Source: Actinomycetota bacterium
GTDB taxonomy: Bacteria > Actinomycetota > Actinomycetes > Nanopelagicales > Nanopelagicaceae
Assembly: GCA_014377015.1 (NCBI GenBank)
Contig: JACMQL010000026.1
Location: 1-64,000 of the forward strand
Direction: 5' to 3'
DNA: 64,000 bases
This document shows positions 6,804 through 14,748 of this stretch, piece by piece. Within the stretch, counting starts at the first letter, position 1, and every line of letters starts with the position of its first letter. Below the pieces are notes generated by a model. The model did not search any database. It saw nothing but the letters and a program-made list of their open reading frames with translations, and was not told the DNA's origin. Both the position numbers and the translations under genes were made by a program.

Positions 6804-8156
6804 ATGCAAAAGACACCGCGCCGCACGCCGCGCGTCGTTGCGGACGGGGCGTCCTTGTTAGCCGGTCTTGGCCTGGGGCTCACGGTGGCCCTGCAGGTCG
6901 CCACGCTGGAAAAATCAGATTTTTCATCGGTTTATGCCTTGGTTATCTCCTTTTCGCGCCTTTGTGCCCTAGTGGGCACCTACTTTGCCCTCCTTGGAAT
7001 CCTCTTGGTTTCGCGCATCCCCTGGGTTGAGCGCGGTGTGGGCCACGATCGGCTGATCACCTGGCATCGAAAACTCGGCCCGTATGCACTTTTTCTGGTT
7101 GGCTTTCACGTCCTCTTCGTGACACTGGGTTTTGCTGGTCAGGATCAGATTCCATTGCGTGTGGAGCTCTGGCGCATCTGCCAGCAGTATCCGTGGATGT
7201 GGGCCGGTGCGGCTGGATTCTTGTTCATGATGATTGCGGGTATAACGTCATACAAGAAGGCGCGCGCCAAGATGAGTTATGAAACCTGGTGGGTCGTTCA
7301 TCTGTATACGTATTTAGCGATCGGGCTCTCGTTCATGCATCAGGTTCTCAATGGATCGATGTTTACCGAGCATCCTCTAAATCGTGCCTTTTGGACTGGG
7401 CTCTACGTCTTCGTAGCATTCTCGGTAATTTTCTGGCGCTTTGCCATTCCACTTGCTCGATCGATTCGTCATGACCTCCGAGTGTTCAAAGTTGTAGAAG
7501 AAGGTCCGCGCGTAATTTCTGTAATCATGAAAGGTCGCAAGTTGCACAAGCTAGGTGCCGAAGGCGGGCAATTCTTTGGATGGCGATTTATCTCCAAGGA
7601 TCAAATGCTTTCTTCGCATCCATACTCACTTTCGGCAGCGCCGTCTGAACACTATTTGCGGATCACAGTCAAAGACTTGGGCGACCATTCGCGTTCGCTG
7701 GCACTCCTTAAGTCGGGTACACGTGTGTTCATGGAAGGTCCTTATGGTGCATTCACTGCAGGTCGATCAACACGAGGTCATGTCGTTTTAGTAGCTGGCG
7801 GGGTAGGTATTACACCGATTCGTGCCATGATGGAGGAGTTTCCGCAAGGGATGCAGATAGATGTTCTCTTCCGTGCGCCTCGATCTGAAGACTTGGTCTT
7901 GCGTGAAGAACTTGATTATTTGGCAATGAAATCAGAAGGGAAGATACGAGTTCATTATTTAGTTGGAACGCGTACCGACCACCCAATGGATGCGCAATAT
8001 TTGACCCATCTCGTGCCTTTATTTGCGCAATCGGACATTTATATTTGTGGACCGAGTGCATTGGTAGAAGCCGTGCGTACGGCTACGAAAGAGGTAGGAA
8101 TTCCTAAGAGTCGTTTCCACGACGAGGCTTTTGCCTTTCATTCGCCAGGATCATGA
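6804..8156 (+). CDS. membrane ferric-reductase-type haem/flavin oxidoreductase
   Basis: 450 residues. The N-terminal half (to about residue 220) holds around six membrane helices of the ferric-reductase-like domain, with two His pairs in the right spacing for two haems: H88/H102 and H166/H179. The C-terminal half is a ferredoxin-NADP reductase-like module with a FAD-binding HPYSLSAAP motif and a nucleotide-binding GGVGITPIRAMM motif, ending YICGPSALVEAV. It should carry electrons from cytoplasmic NAD(P)H across the membrane. The next genes (two FMN-binding exported proteins and ApbE) point to covalently bound FMN as the outside acceptor. The terminal acceptor is unknown. Confidence 0.85.
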   Translation: MQKTPRRTPRVVADGASLLAGLGLGLTVALQVATLEKSDFSSVYALVISFSRLCALVGTYFALLGILLVSRIPWVERGVGHDRLITWHRKLGPYALFLVGFHVLFVTLGFAGQDQIPLRVELWRICQQYPWMWAGAAGFLFMMIAGITSYKKARAKMSYETWWVVHLYTYLAIGLSFMHQVLNGSMFTEHPLNRAFWTGLYVFVAFSVIFWRFAIPLARSIRHDLRVFKVVEEGPRVISVIMKGRKLHKLGAEGGQFFGWRFISKDQMLSSHPYSLSAAPSEHYLRITVKDLGDHSRSLALLKSGTRVFMEGPYGAFTAGRSTRGHVVLVAGGVGITPIRAMMEEFPQGMQIDVLFRAPRSEDLVLREELDYLAMKSEGKIRVHYLVGTRTDHPMDAQYLTHLVPLFAQSDIYICGPSALVEAVRTATKEVGIPKSRFHDEAFAFHSPGS

Positions 8157-8209
8157 ACATGATTCGCATAATGAATTCTGCTCGAGTACAGGGCTCTCTC
8201 AGGTTTTTA

Positions 8210-8239
8210 GTAGAAAATTCTACAGTTGACGAAAGTCAA
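8210..8239 (+). promoter_or_regulatory. two small inverted repeats before the first FMN-binding gene
   Basis: GTAGAA-AA-TTCTAC (8210-8223) and TTGAC-GAAA-GTCAA (8226-8239) lie side by side in the 109-base gap. Possible operator or promoter region; no regulator gene is nearby. Confidence 0.35.
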
Positions 8240-8265
8240 TTCTCGGCCAGCAGGGGGTTTCGAAA

Positions 8266-9030
8266 ATGAGACGGGCGTTACTTATTGCTGGAGGTACGGT
8301 CGGTGGGCTCGGCGCAGTTTTATCAATGACTCCACCACATCTGGGTGTAGCTGCAGGCAGCGTTACCACGTTGGTAAGCAGTACAAGTACTCCTACGAGT
8401 AAAACAGATGCTCCTCAGTCCGTATCTTCCAGTACGACGCCTGTTTCATCCCCTGTTTCAGCCCCGCTTGCGACAAGCAAGTCAGTATCTACTAACAAAT
8501 CGGCTCGCTCAGCAGTTATTACGAAAACTGCAACACCCACGCCGACAAAGTCAACTGCGAGTGCAACACCTACGCCGACAAAGTCAACTGCGAGTGCAAC
8601 ACCCACGCCGACAAAGTCAACTGCGAGTGCAACACCCACGCCAACAAAGTCAACTGCGAGTGCAACACCTACACCGGCGCAAACTGCAACACCTACGCCA
8701 GTTGCTGCTGGCGTAAGCGGATCATTTACTGGGGCTACCTACGATGCGAACCAAAGTGGTCGTGTTTGGGGCGCCGTCACTGTCACGGTGACATTGAAAA
8801 ATGGTGAGATATCAAATATCAGTGCCACTCAGAGCCCATCAAGTCGAGGTTACAACGCATTTAATTATCTAACGCCGGCAGTGCTTACTCAAAAGTTGTC
8901 CGTGAAAACTGTGATGGCTCTGACACCAACTTCACTTGTCTCTCAGATTCGCGGATATACCGGTGCTTCATACTCGTCCTTTGCCTATTGGCAATCACTG
9001 CAGTCAGCCTTGTCTAAGACTGGTCTCTAA
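8266..9030 (+). CDS. exported FMN-binding domain protein with repeat stalk
   Basis: 254 residues. A signal or anchor segment (RRALLIAGGTVGGLGAVLSM) is followed by a Ser/Thr/Pro stalk containing four exact 11-residue units (ATPTPTKSTAS) and then a C-terminal FMN-binding domain of about 100 residues (GAVTVTVTLKNGEISNISAT). Near the end, YTGASYSSF fits the [S/T]GA[S/T]x[S/T] flavinylation site at which ApbE links FMN to Ser or Thr. The ATG follows a clear AGGGGG. The likely role is to carry electrons from the membrane reductase to an outside acceptor, with the stalk spanning the wall. Confidence 0.85.
   Translation: MRRALLIAGGTVGGLGAVLSMTPPHLGVAAGSVTTLVSSTSTPTSKTDAPQSVSSSTTPVSSPVSAPLATSKSVSTNKSARSAVITKTATPTPTKSTASATPTPTKSTASATPTPTKSTASATPTPTKSTASATPTPAQTATPTPVAAGVSGSFTGATYDANQSGRVWGAVTVTVTLKNGEISNISATQSPSSRGYNAFNYLTPAVLTQKLSVKTVMALTPTSLVSQIRGYTGASYSSFAYWQSLQSALSKTGL
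8530..8661 (+). repeat. 33-bp tandem repeat, four units, in the stalk
   Basis: Units start at 8530, 8563, 8596 and 8629 and differ by only one or two silent changes; a degenerate partial copy follows to about 8700. The near-identity at DNA level suggests recent expansion and possible length variation. Confidence 0.9.
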
Positions 9031-9041
9031 GAAAATTCAGG

Positions 9042-9066
9042 TTGGTGGTAGATAGTTTGGTGGTAG
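9042..9066 (+). repeat. direct repeat TTGGTGGTAG upstream of the second FMN-binding gene
   Basis: Two 10-base copies, at 9042 and 9057, separated by five bases in the 69-base gap. Possible regulator binding site; could be chance. Confidence 0.35.
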
Positions 9067-9099
9067 TTAAACCATGTTCTACTACGAAATGAAGTAAAA

Positions 9100-9504
9100 A
9101 TGAGAAAAGAGTTACTGATCGCTGCAGGTACCACCTTCGGCGTAGGCATTTCAGTCGTACTGTCTCAAACACTCTTTGAAAATCCGCAGGTTCTCTCGTC
9201 GCAGAGCAACTCGAGACTTTTGGCTACTAACTCTGGAAATGTTTATACGGGACCCTCGATCAACGTGAGTTACGGGCGAGTTCGAGTAGAGATAACTGTG
9301 GTCGACGGAATAATGACGGATGTGCGAGCGCTGGAATTTCCGACTGGACGTAGCGAACGATATTCGAAGTACTCGATTCCTGCTCTGCGTCAACAGACGT
9401 TAACTGCTCAATCTGCCGATATTCAGGGATCATCAGGTGCCTCTTTCACTTCATACGGATGGAAAACATCACTTCAGGCGGCTATGAAATCAGCCAAGTT
9501 GTGA
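9100..9504 (+). CDS. small exported FMN-binding domain protein
   Basis: 134 residues. The N-terminus RKELLIAAGTTFGVGISVVL resembles that of the preceding protein and acts as signal or anchor. The rest is one FMN-binding domain (YGRVRVEITVVDGIMTDVRA), closing with GSSGASFTSYGWKTSL, in which SGASFT is the flavinylation site. It lacks the long stalk, so it would sit close to the membrane: a possible first acceptor, with the stalked paralogue reaching further out. Its last codons overlap the ApbE start. Confidence 0.85.
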   Translation: MRKELLIAAGTTFGVGISVVLSQTLFENPQVLSSQSNSRLLATNSGNVYTGPSINVSYGRVRVEITVVDGIMTDVRALEFPTGRSERYSKYSIPALRQQTLTAQSADIQGSSGASFTSYGWKTSLQAAMKSAKL

Positions 9505-10289
9505 ACTCCAAATATGGACACGCTATACGTGAAATTGAAGTATGGGGCACTGTTGTTGCCGTTGAGGCTGCTTCATCAATTGCTACAGAGGCTGAGTTAC
9601 ACAAGGGGATTACGGAAGTAATCGCGTACGTCAACCACATTGACGAAGTCTTCTCCACCTACAAACCTGATTCGATTGTCTCTAGATTACGTCGCCAGGA
9701 AATTCAGATCGCTGATACTTCTGAAGAAGTAAAAGACGTGTGGAATCGCTGCTTGTTTGCGCGCGATCTCACGCAGGGTGCATTTGACCCGTGGGCCGTA
9801 TTGGGTGGATTTGATCCGTCGGGGTTGGTAAAAGGTTTGGCGGCAGATCGGTGTAGCGAGATCATGCTTGATAATGGCGCGGAACACGTTCAAATAAATG
9901 CGGCTGGAGATTTGGCGCTACGCGGCGGATATTTCAATGGCACTGAAGTAATTCCGTGGTCTATCGGAGTTGTTAATCCGGAGAATCGCCAGGAGATTGT
10001 AGAAGTTTTTGAAATCATGGATGGTGCGATCGCGACAAGTGGTACGTACGAACGGGGAGCGCACATTCTTGATCCACATACCGGACTGATCGCAATTGGC
10101 GCCAGATCGGCGACGGTTATCGGAGCCGATGGTGGGTTGACTGATGCACTAGCAACAGCCCTGATGGTGGAAGGTCGCGATGGTGCAATCTGGTTTGGTA
10201 ATCCCGTCCTTGCCCAGTATTCGGCATGGGTGATTGATCGAAATGACGACATTTCTTGGAGTCTTGGCCCCAAAGCGACTAAGCCGTAA
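9501..10289 (+). CDS. apbE: FAD:protein FMN transferase (ApbE family)
   Basis: 262 residues from a GTG at 9501 that overlaps the previous stop (GTGA). Signatures are GAFDPWAVLGGFDPSGLVKG (the flavin-site loop), HVQINAAGDLALRG, ATSGTYERG, HILDPHTG and the metal-binding TDALATALMV. The enzyme transfers FMN from FAD to Ser/Thr of FMN-binding domains, two of which are encoded just upstream. No signal peptide is visible, whereas many ApbE proteins are exported, so where modification takes place is open. The gene is convergent with the aldo/keto reductase, overlapping it by 11 bases. Confidence 0.9.
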   Translation: MNSKYGHAIREIEVWGTVVAVEAASSIATEAELHKGITEVIAYVNHIDEVFSTYKPDSIVSRLRRQEIQIADTSEEVKDVWNRCLFARDLTQGAFDPWAVLGGFDPSGLVKGLAADRCSEIMLDNGAEHVQINAAGDLALRGGYFNGTEVIPWSIGVVNPENRQEIVEVFEIMDGAIATSGTYERGAHILDPHTGLIAIGARSATVIGADGGLTDALATALMVEGRDGAIWFGNPVLAQYSAWVIDRNDDISWSLGPKATKP

Positions 10290-11205
10290 TGTCAGTGAGT
10301 TCGGCGATCTCATCGCTACTTAGTTCGACCATCTGAATAATCTCTTCTAACTGCTCCACGGTACGGGCGGCTGAAATTGGAACGCTCACTGTTGATTGGG
10401 AGCGCAACCAGGCGAGTGCGACAGCCGCAAGGGGAACTCCGTGCGACTTAGCAATATCAGTCACGAGGCTTAGAGTTTTCCAACCGCGCTCATTTTGATA
10501 CGTGACGGCGCTGGCTGCGCGTACTGAGTCCACCGTTACTCCTGGTTGGTATTTTCCGGTGAGGAATCCGCGCGCAATTGCCAGATAAGGCAAGCAGGAT
10601 AAGTTGTTGGCCGCGACTACATCTGACATTCCATCTTCGTAGGGCTTACGGTCGAGCAAGTTATATTGATTCTGCACCCCTATGTAGGAAGCCAGCCCGT
10701 GTTCTTTGCTCACTTCTAAAGCTTCAGTCATGCGCTCGGGCGAGTAATTTGAGGACGCGATATAACGGACTTTTCCTTGCTCGATCAATGTGGAAAATGC
10801 CGTGAGCGATTCTTGCAAGGGGGTGTTGGGATCATCATCGTGCGAGTAGTACAGGTCGATGTAATCTGTTTTAAGTCTTTTTAGGGAGTCATCACACGCG
10901 GCGAGAATATTCTTTGCCGACAACCCGGGACGAGTCGAAAGTTTTGCAACTTTAGTTGCGACAATAAATTGATCACGATTGTGGCGCGATTTTATCCAGT
11001 CGCCGATGATGGTCTCGCTCTCGCCCCCGACGTTTCCGTCTTGCCATTCGGAGTACACATCAGCTGTGTCAACAAAGTTTCCGCCGTGTTCGAAGTAGGC
11101 ATTTAGCACCGCGTGAGACTGCTTCTCGTCAATTGTCCAACCGAAGACATTGCCGCCGAGGCAAAGCGGGAAAACCGAAAGTGTTGTCTGCGGAATTATG
11201 ATCAT
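10279..11205 (-). CDS. aldo/keto reductase
   Basis: 308 residues. A TIM-barrel NADPH-dependent oxidoreductase of the YajO/voltage-gated-channel-beta-like group: NFVDTADVYS carries the catalytic Asp and Tyr, FIVATKVAKL the Lys, and YIDLYYSHDDDPNTPLQESL the His/Asp region, with a C-terminal cofactor-binding VPISAARTVEQLEE. The start at 11205 (MIIIPQ) is preferred over 11211 because TAACGT lies exactly six bases upstream. It is divergent from UPF0303 with only 27 bases between the starts. Substrate unknown. Confidence 0.85.
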   Translation of the reverse strand: MIIIPQTTLSVFPLCLGGNVFGWTIDEKQSHAVLNAYFEHGGNFVDTADVYSEWQDGNVGGESETIIGDWIKSRHNRDQFIVATKVAKLSTRPGLSAKNILAACDDSLKRLKTDYIDLYYSHDDDPNTPLQESLTAFSTLIEQGKVRYIASSNYSPERMTEALEVSKEHGLASYIGVQNQYNLLDRKPYEDGMSDVVAANNLSCLPYLAIARGFLTGKYQPGVTVDSVRAASAVTYQNERGWKTLSLVTDIAKSHGVPLAAVALAWLRSQSTVSVPISAARTVEQLEEIIQMVELSSDEIAELTDITA

Positions 11206-11217
11206 GCGCATACGTTA
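11206..11217 (-). promoter_or_regulatory. leaderless -10 box of the aldo/keto reductase
   Basis: TAACGT on the minus strand (11217 to 11212) plus six bases before the ATG at 11205. Confidence 0.5.
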
Positions 11218-11220
11218 GGG

Positions 11221-11232
11221 CAGGATTGCGCC
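11221..11232 (+). promoter_or_regulatory. leaderless -10 box of the UPF0303 operon
   Basis: CAGGAT plus six bases before the ATG at 11233. Back to back with the -10 box of the divergent gene, so the two promoters must overlap in their -35 regions. Confidence 0.45.
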
Positions 11233-11724
11233 ATGGGCGAAACCACTGGCGGATTTAGTAGTGTCGAATTATCTCGCGAAGAAGAGGCGCTATTGCTTCC
11301 CTCTCTGTCGCAGGCAGAAGCTCTGGAAATAGGTGAAATAGCTGTTCAATTTGCGAGGGAGCGTTCTCTTGCAATCACAGTCGAGGTACGTCTTAAGGAC
11401 TGGACTGTCTTCCATGCATCTTTGCCCGGTACCTCTGCCGTAAATGATCGTTGGATCGCACGAAAAGCCCGAGTGGTCATGGCAACTGGCAAGTCAACTT
11501 TGTACGAAAGGGTTCTTGCCGAAGAGCAAGGGATCAATTGGTATGAAGCGAAGGTAAGACCTGAGGAAACACATGCGATTCACGGTGGGGCTATTCCCCT
11601 TAATGTGAAAGGGGCTGGTCTCCTAGGTATTTTGATTATCAGCGGTTTACCGCAGGTGGAAGACCACCTATTTGGGGTAGAAATCGTTGCGGAATTTCTC
11701 GCGCGAAAAGGTGAACTTAGGTGA
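11233..11724 (+). CDS. UPF0303 (HbpS/GlcG-like) protein
   Basis: 163 residues. The pattern LLLPSLSQAEALEIGEIAVQ, a central KARVVMATGKSTLYERVLAEE, HAIHGGAIPLNVKGAGLLGI and SGLPQVEDHLFGVE matches the UPF0303/DUF336 family, related to the haem-binding HbpS and GlcG proteins. Its molecular role is not settled. It is the first gene of a four-gene operon with a sugar kinase, a mutarotase and a class III aminotransferase; the next gene overlaps it by four bases (GTGA). Confidence 0.8.
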   Translation: MGETTGGFSSVELSREEEALLLPSLSQAEALEIGEIAVQFARERSLAITVEVRLKDWTVFHASLPGTSAVNDRWIARKARVVMATGKSTLYERVLAEEQGINWYEAKVRPEETHAIHGGAIPLNVKGAGLLGILIISGLPQVEDHLFGVEIVAEFLARKGELR

Positions 11725-12629
11725 CCATTTGGGTGTGCGGTGAAGTTCTAATCGATATTTTTGGTGATCAACATATTGTGGGTGGGGGTCCGGCCAATAC
11801 TGCGCGCGCACTCGCCTTGCTCGGCCAGGACGTGGAATTCATTGGTGGAATATCCACGGATAGTCATGGAGATAGCGTGAGATCTGTTCTGGCTGAGGCG
11901 GGAGTCGGCATTCACCATTGCCTAACAGGAGAGCGTCCGACATGTACCGCCGCCGTAAGTTTTGACGAAAGTGGAAGCGCTTCGTATGTTTTCACCATCG
12001 ATGGCACAGTCACTTTTGATTTTGATTCGCCGTGGCTACCAGATCCGTCGGTATTTAAGCCCGCTGCGCTTCACATCGGTTCACTCGCGACTTTAGTGGA
12101 ACCAGGTGCATCCAGATTATTTGAGTGGGCAAAGCGCGTTGCGTTTGTAGCTCCAATTGTTTTTGATCCAAACGTACGTCCGCTCGTGGTGAGTGACAAA
12201 CTGGTTTATCGCGCGCGTGTGGAGCGATGGTTAGATATTTCAACCGTCGTGAAAGTCAGTGACGATGATTTACTTTGGCTCTATCCCGATGAAACGCCAG
12301 AGCAAGTCGGCGCACGTTGGATTGTGGCCGGAGTGCCGCTTGTCGTCATCACACGTGGCGCGGCAGGAATCACTGCAATCACGGCGCTCGAGACAGTTTC
12401 TGTCTCCGGCGTGGAAGTTGATGTCGTCGACACAATCGGTGCCGGAGACACTGTGGGCGCGATAGTGATTGAGGCACTTATCGAAAATGGAGTGGCAGAT
12501 CTGCAAGGCGATCGACTTCTTGAGATGCTGCATTGCGCCTGCCTTGCGGCTGCAATAACCTGTAGTCGGGCTGGTGCACGTCCGCCAACAAAATCTGAAT
12601 TAGATGCAGCCTTGGAAATGAGTAATTAA
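11721..12629 (+). CDS. PfkB-family carbohydrate kinase
   Basis: 302 residues, GTG start overlapping the upstream stop. The N-terminus WVCGEVLIDIFGD followed by GGGPANTARALALLG is the PfkB substrate-binding beginning, and DTIGAGDTVGAIVIEAL holds the catalytic Asp and the anion hole (GAGD). Closest in look to fructokinase-like members. It phosphorylates a sugar or nucleoside with ATP; the exact substrate cannot be read. Co-transcription with a mutarotase suggests a free sugar as substrate. Confidence 0.85.
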   Translation: MTIWVCGEVLIDIFGDQHIVGGGPANTARALALLGQDVEFIGGISTDSHGDSVRSVLAEAGVGIHHCLTGERPTCTAAVSFDESGSASYVFTIDGTVTFDFDSPWLPDPSVFKPAALHIGSLATLVEPGASRLFEWAKRVAFVAPIVFDPNVRPLVVSDKLVYRARVERWLDISTVVKVSDDDLLWLYPDETPEQVGARWIVAGVPLVVITRGAAGITAITALETVSVSGVEVDVVDTIGAGDTVGAIVIEALIENGVADLQGDRLLEMLHCACLAAAITCSRAGARPPTKSELDAALEMSN

Positions 12630-12631
12630 GT

Positions 12632-13396
12632 ATGCAATTCATCGATGACGCAGAGTTTCAAGTCGCAATCGATCTAGATCAGGGCGGCCGTATCGCATCA
12701 CTTAAATGGCGCGATATGGAATTCTCTGTCCCCTTCCGCGGTGAAGTTGAGACATGGGGTTGGTATCCGATGGCTCCCTGGGCGGGACGAATTCGGGACG
12801 GACTTATCAAGGATGCCACCGGCCGCGAACACCAACTCCCAACTATCTTTGATCCGCCCAACGCCCTGCACGGCTTTGCTTTCACTTCATCATGGCGAGA
12901 AATTGGTCCTGGACGCTCGCTTTTAGAACTTCCCGCTCCTTACGGCGGCGCAACTGTGGAGCAGCGCATCGAGGTACTTGATGATGCGATTCGCTGGAGT
13001 CTGGAATACGAACCGGGCGAGTGCTCGATTCCGGCATGGCTGGGGTTGCACCCTTGGTTTCCGCGCGATCTCGGAAGAGGCGACAGTGCGGAGGTAGATT
13101 TTTCGGCCGCAACAATGCTGAAAAGAAATAGCGATGGACTTCCAACGGGAGAACGCATGGAGCCCGTTCAACAACCGTGGAACGATATTTTTACCGATAT
13201 TCGCGGAGTACCTGCAGTTGTTTGGGAAGGCGCAGCAAGAATTGATATAGAAAGTGACTGCCCTTGGTGGGTTGTATATACCGAGGACCACGAAGGCGTC
13301 TGTATCGAACCGCAAACTGCGCCACCCGATGCGGCCAATCTAGGAATCACTGGCGAGCATTACATAGAAGCTCTATTCATCTTCTCGGAAGGTTAA
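12632..13396 (+). CDS. aldose 1-epimerase (galactose mutarotase-like)
   Basis: 254 residues. Family landmarks are GWYPMAPWAGRIRDG (substrate pocket with the Arg), HGFAF (first catalytic His), GLHPWFPRDL (second His) and CIEPQTAPPDA (catalytic Glu). It interconverts alpha and beta anomers of a sugar in the cytoplasm. It begins two bases after the kinase stop and ends two bases before the aminotransferase start, so it is inside an operon. Confidence 0.85.
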   Translation: MQFIDDAEFQVAIDLDQGGRIASLKWRDMEFSVPFRGEVETWGWYPMAPWAGRIRDGLIKDATGREHQLPTIFDPPNALHGFAFTSSWREIGPGRSLLELPAPYGGATVEQRIEVLDDAIRWSLEYEPGECSIPAWLGLHPWFPRDLGRGDSAEVDFSAATMLKRNSDGLPTGERMEPVQQPWNDIFTDIRGVPAVVWEGAARIDIESDCPWWVVYTEDHEGVCIEPQTAPPDAANLGITGEHYIEALFIFSEG

Positions 13397-13398
13397 TC

Positions 13399-14748
13399 GT
13401 GATCGATAGAAATCGCATTTTTGATTTGATGCAGACTGAGCAAGAGAGATTTCTCGAAACGCATCTCAAGAGTGGTCGGTATTTCGAGGCGGCGAAAGAT
13501 GTGATGCCCGGCGGAGTGCCAATGTCCTGGATGGCTAAGTGGCCCGGCGCGTATCCGGTATTTATTGAGAGCGCGCTCGGCGCTCACTTCACCGACATCG
13601 ACAACAACCAGTACATAGATTTTTGTCTGGGTGACACAGGTTCAATGACAGGACATTCTCCTGCGGCCACGGTTGCCGCTATTGCCAGGCAGGTGCAAAA
13701 GGGAATAACTGCAATGCTGCCGACGGCGGATGCTGTCGAAGTATCGCGCGATTTGGCTTCGCGTTTTGGTCTACCTTTATGGCAATTCACCGTCTCGGCA
13801 ACAGATGCCAACCGCCATGTACTTCGTTACTCGCGGATGATCACTGGCAAGTCGAAAGTCATAGTTATTGATCGTTGTTATCACGGCAGCGTTGATGAAA
13901 CTTTCGCAACGCTGGACGGCTCTGGTAACACCGTTGCACGTGAGGGAAATATCGGTGCACCTATAGCACTTGATCAAACAACTCGAGTGGTCGAATTCAA
14001 TGATCTTGCTGCAATGGAAACGGCTTTGGCGCAGGGAGATGTCGCGGCAATCTTGATGGAACCTGCAATGACTAACGTTGGAATTGTGTTGCCAGATGAA
14101 GGTTACCTACAAAAAGTTGGCGAATTAGCCACGAAATACGGGGCTCTTTGGATCATTGATGAGACCCACACTATCTCCGTTGGAGTTGGCGGCATGACTC
14201 GCGAACTCGGGCTGGCGCCGGACTTCCTGACCATTGGCAAAGCTATTGCGGGTGGGATTCCTGCAGGCGCGTTCGGGATGACTCATGAGGTCGCCGTTGT
14301 GATCGCCAAGAAAGTCCAACTCGACCAGATTGATACTGGAGGAATCGGCGGAACATTGGCGGGCAATGCGCTGTCGCTGGCTGCCATGCGTGCCACGCTG
14401 TCGAAAGTGCTCACTGCTGATGCTTTCGAACGAATGATCTTTTTGGGAAATCTTTGGGCGGACGGCGTCGAGAGCGCCATCTCAGAATTTAATTTGCCAT
14501 GGCAGTGCAATCGACTTGGCGCACGTGCAGAGTATATTTTTCAAAATCATGCGCCTCGCACTGGACGAGAAGCTTCGAGCGCTGGCGATTTCGAACTTGA
14601 GCAATACATCCATCTCAGACTCCTTAATGATGGTTTTTTACTCACGCCTTTTCACAACATGGCTTTGATGTCACCTGCGACGACCGAGGAAGATGTTGAG
14701 GCACACACTCGCGCTTTCAGACGAGTGTGTCGCGACTTAGTTTCTTAA
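13399..14748 (+). CDS. class III aminotransferase, glutamate-1-semialdehyde aminomutase-like
   Basis: 449 residues from a GTG at 13399 with GGAAGG just upstream; the frame extends further back but inside the preceding gene. PMSWMAKWPGAYPVF and IDFCLGDTGSMTGHSP resemble the GSA aminomutase group, WIIDETHTISVG holds the PLP-contacting Asp, and TIGKAIAGGIPAGAFG the PLP lysine. True HemL is usually about 430 residues and sits with haem genes; here the company is a sugar kinase and a mutarotase, so an amino-sugar or other amine substrate is more likely. Substrate unknown. Confidence 0.8.
   Translation: MIDRNRIFDLMQTEQERFLETHLKSGRYFEAAKDVMPGGVPMSWMAKWPGAYPVFIESALGAHFTDIDNNQYIDFCLGDTGSMTGHSPAATVAAIARQVQKGITAMLPTADAVEVSRDLASRFGLPLWQFTVSATDANRHVLRYSRMITGKSKVIVIDRCYHGSVDETFATLDGSGNTVAREGNIGAPIALDQTTRVVEFNDLAAMETALAQGDVAAILMEPAMTNVGIVLPDEGYLQKVGELATKYGALWIIDETHTISVGVGGMTRELGLAPDFLTIGKAIAGGIPAGAFGMTHEVAVVIAKKVQLDQIDTGGIGGTLAGNALSLAAMRATLSKVLTADAFERMIFLGNLWADGVESAISEFNLPWQCNRLGARAEYIFQNHAPRTGREASSAGDFELEQYIHLRLLNDGFLLTPFHNMALMSPATTEEDVEAHTRAFRRVCRDLVS

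Noticed and set aside
8530-8661. CRISPR-like regular repeat
   Set aside because: No spacers; it is an in-frame tandem repeat inside a coding region.
13264-13398. N-terminal extension of the aminotransferase
   Set aside because: Lies inside the mutarotase gene in another frame; the GTG at 13399 with GGAAGG fits the operon.
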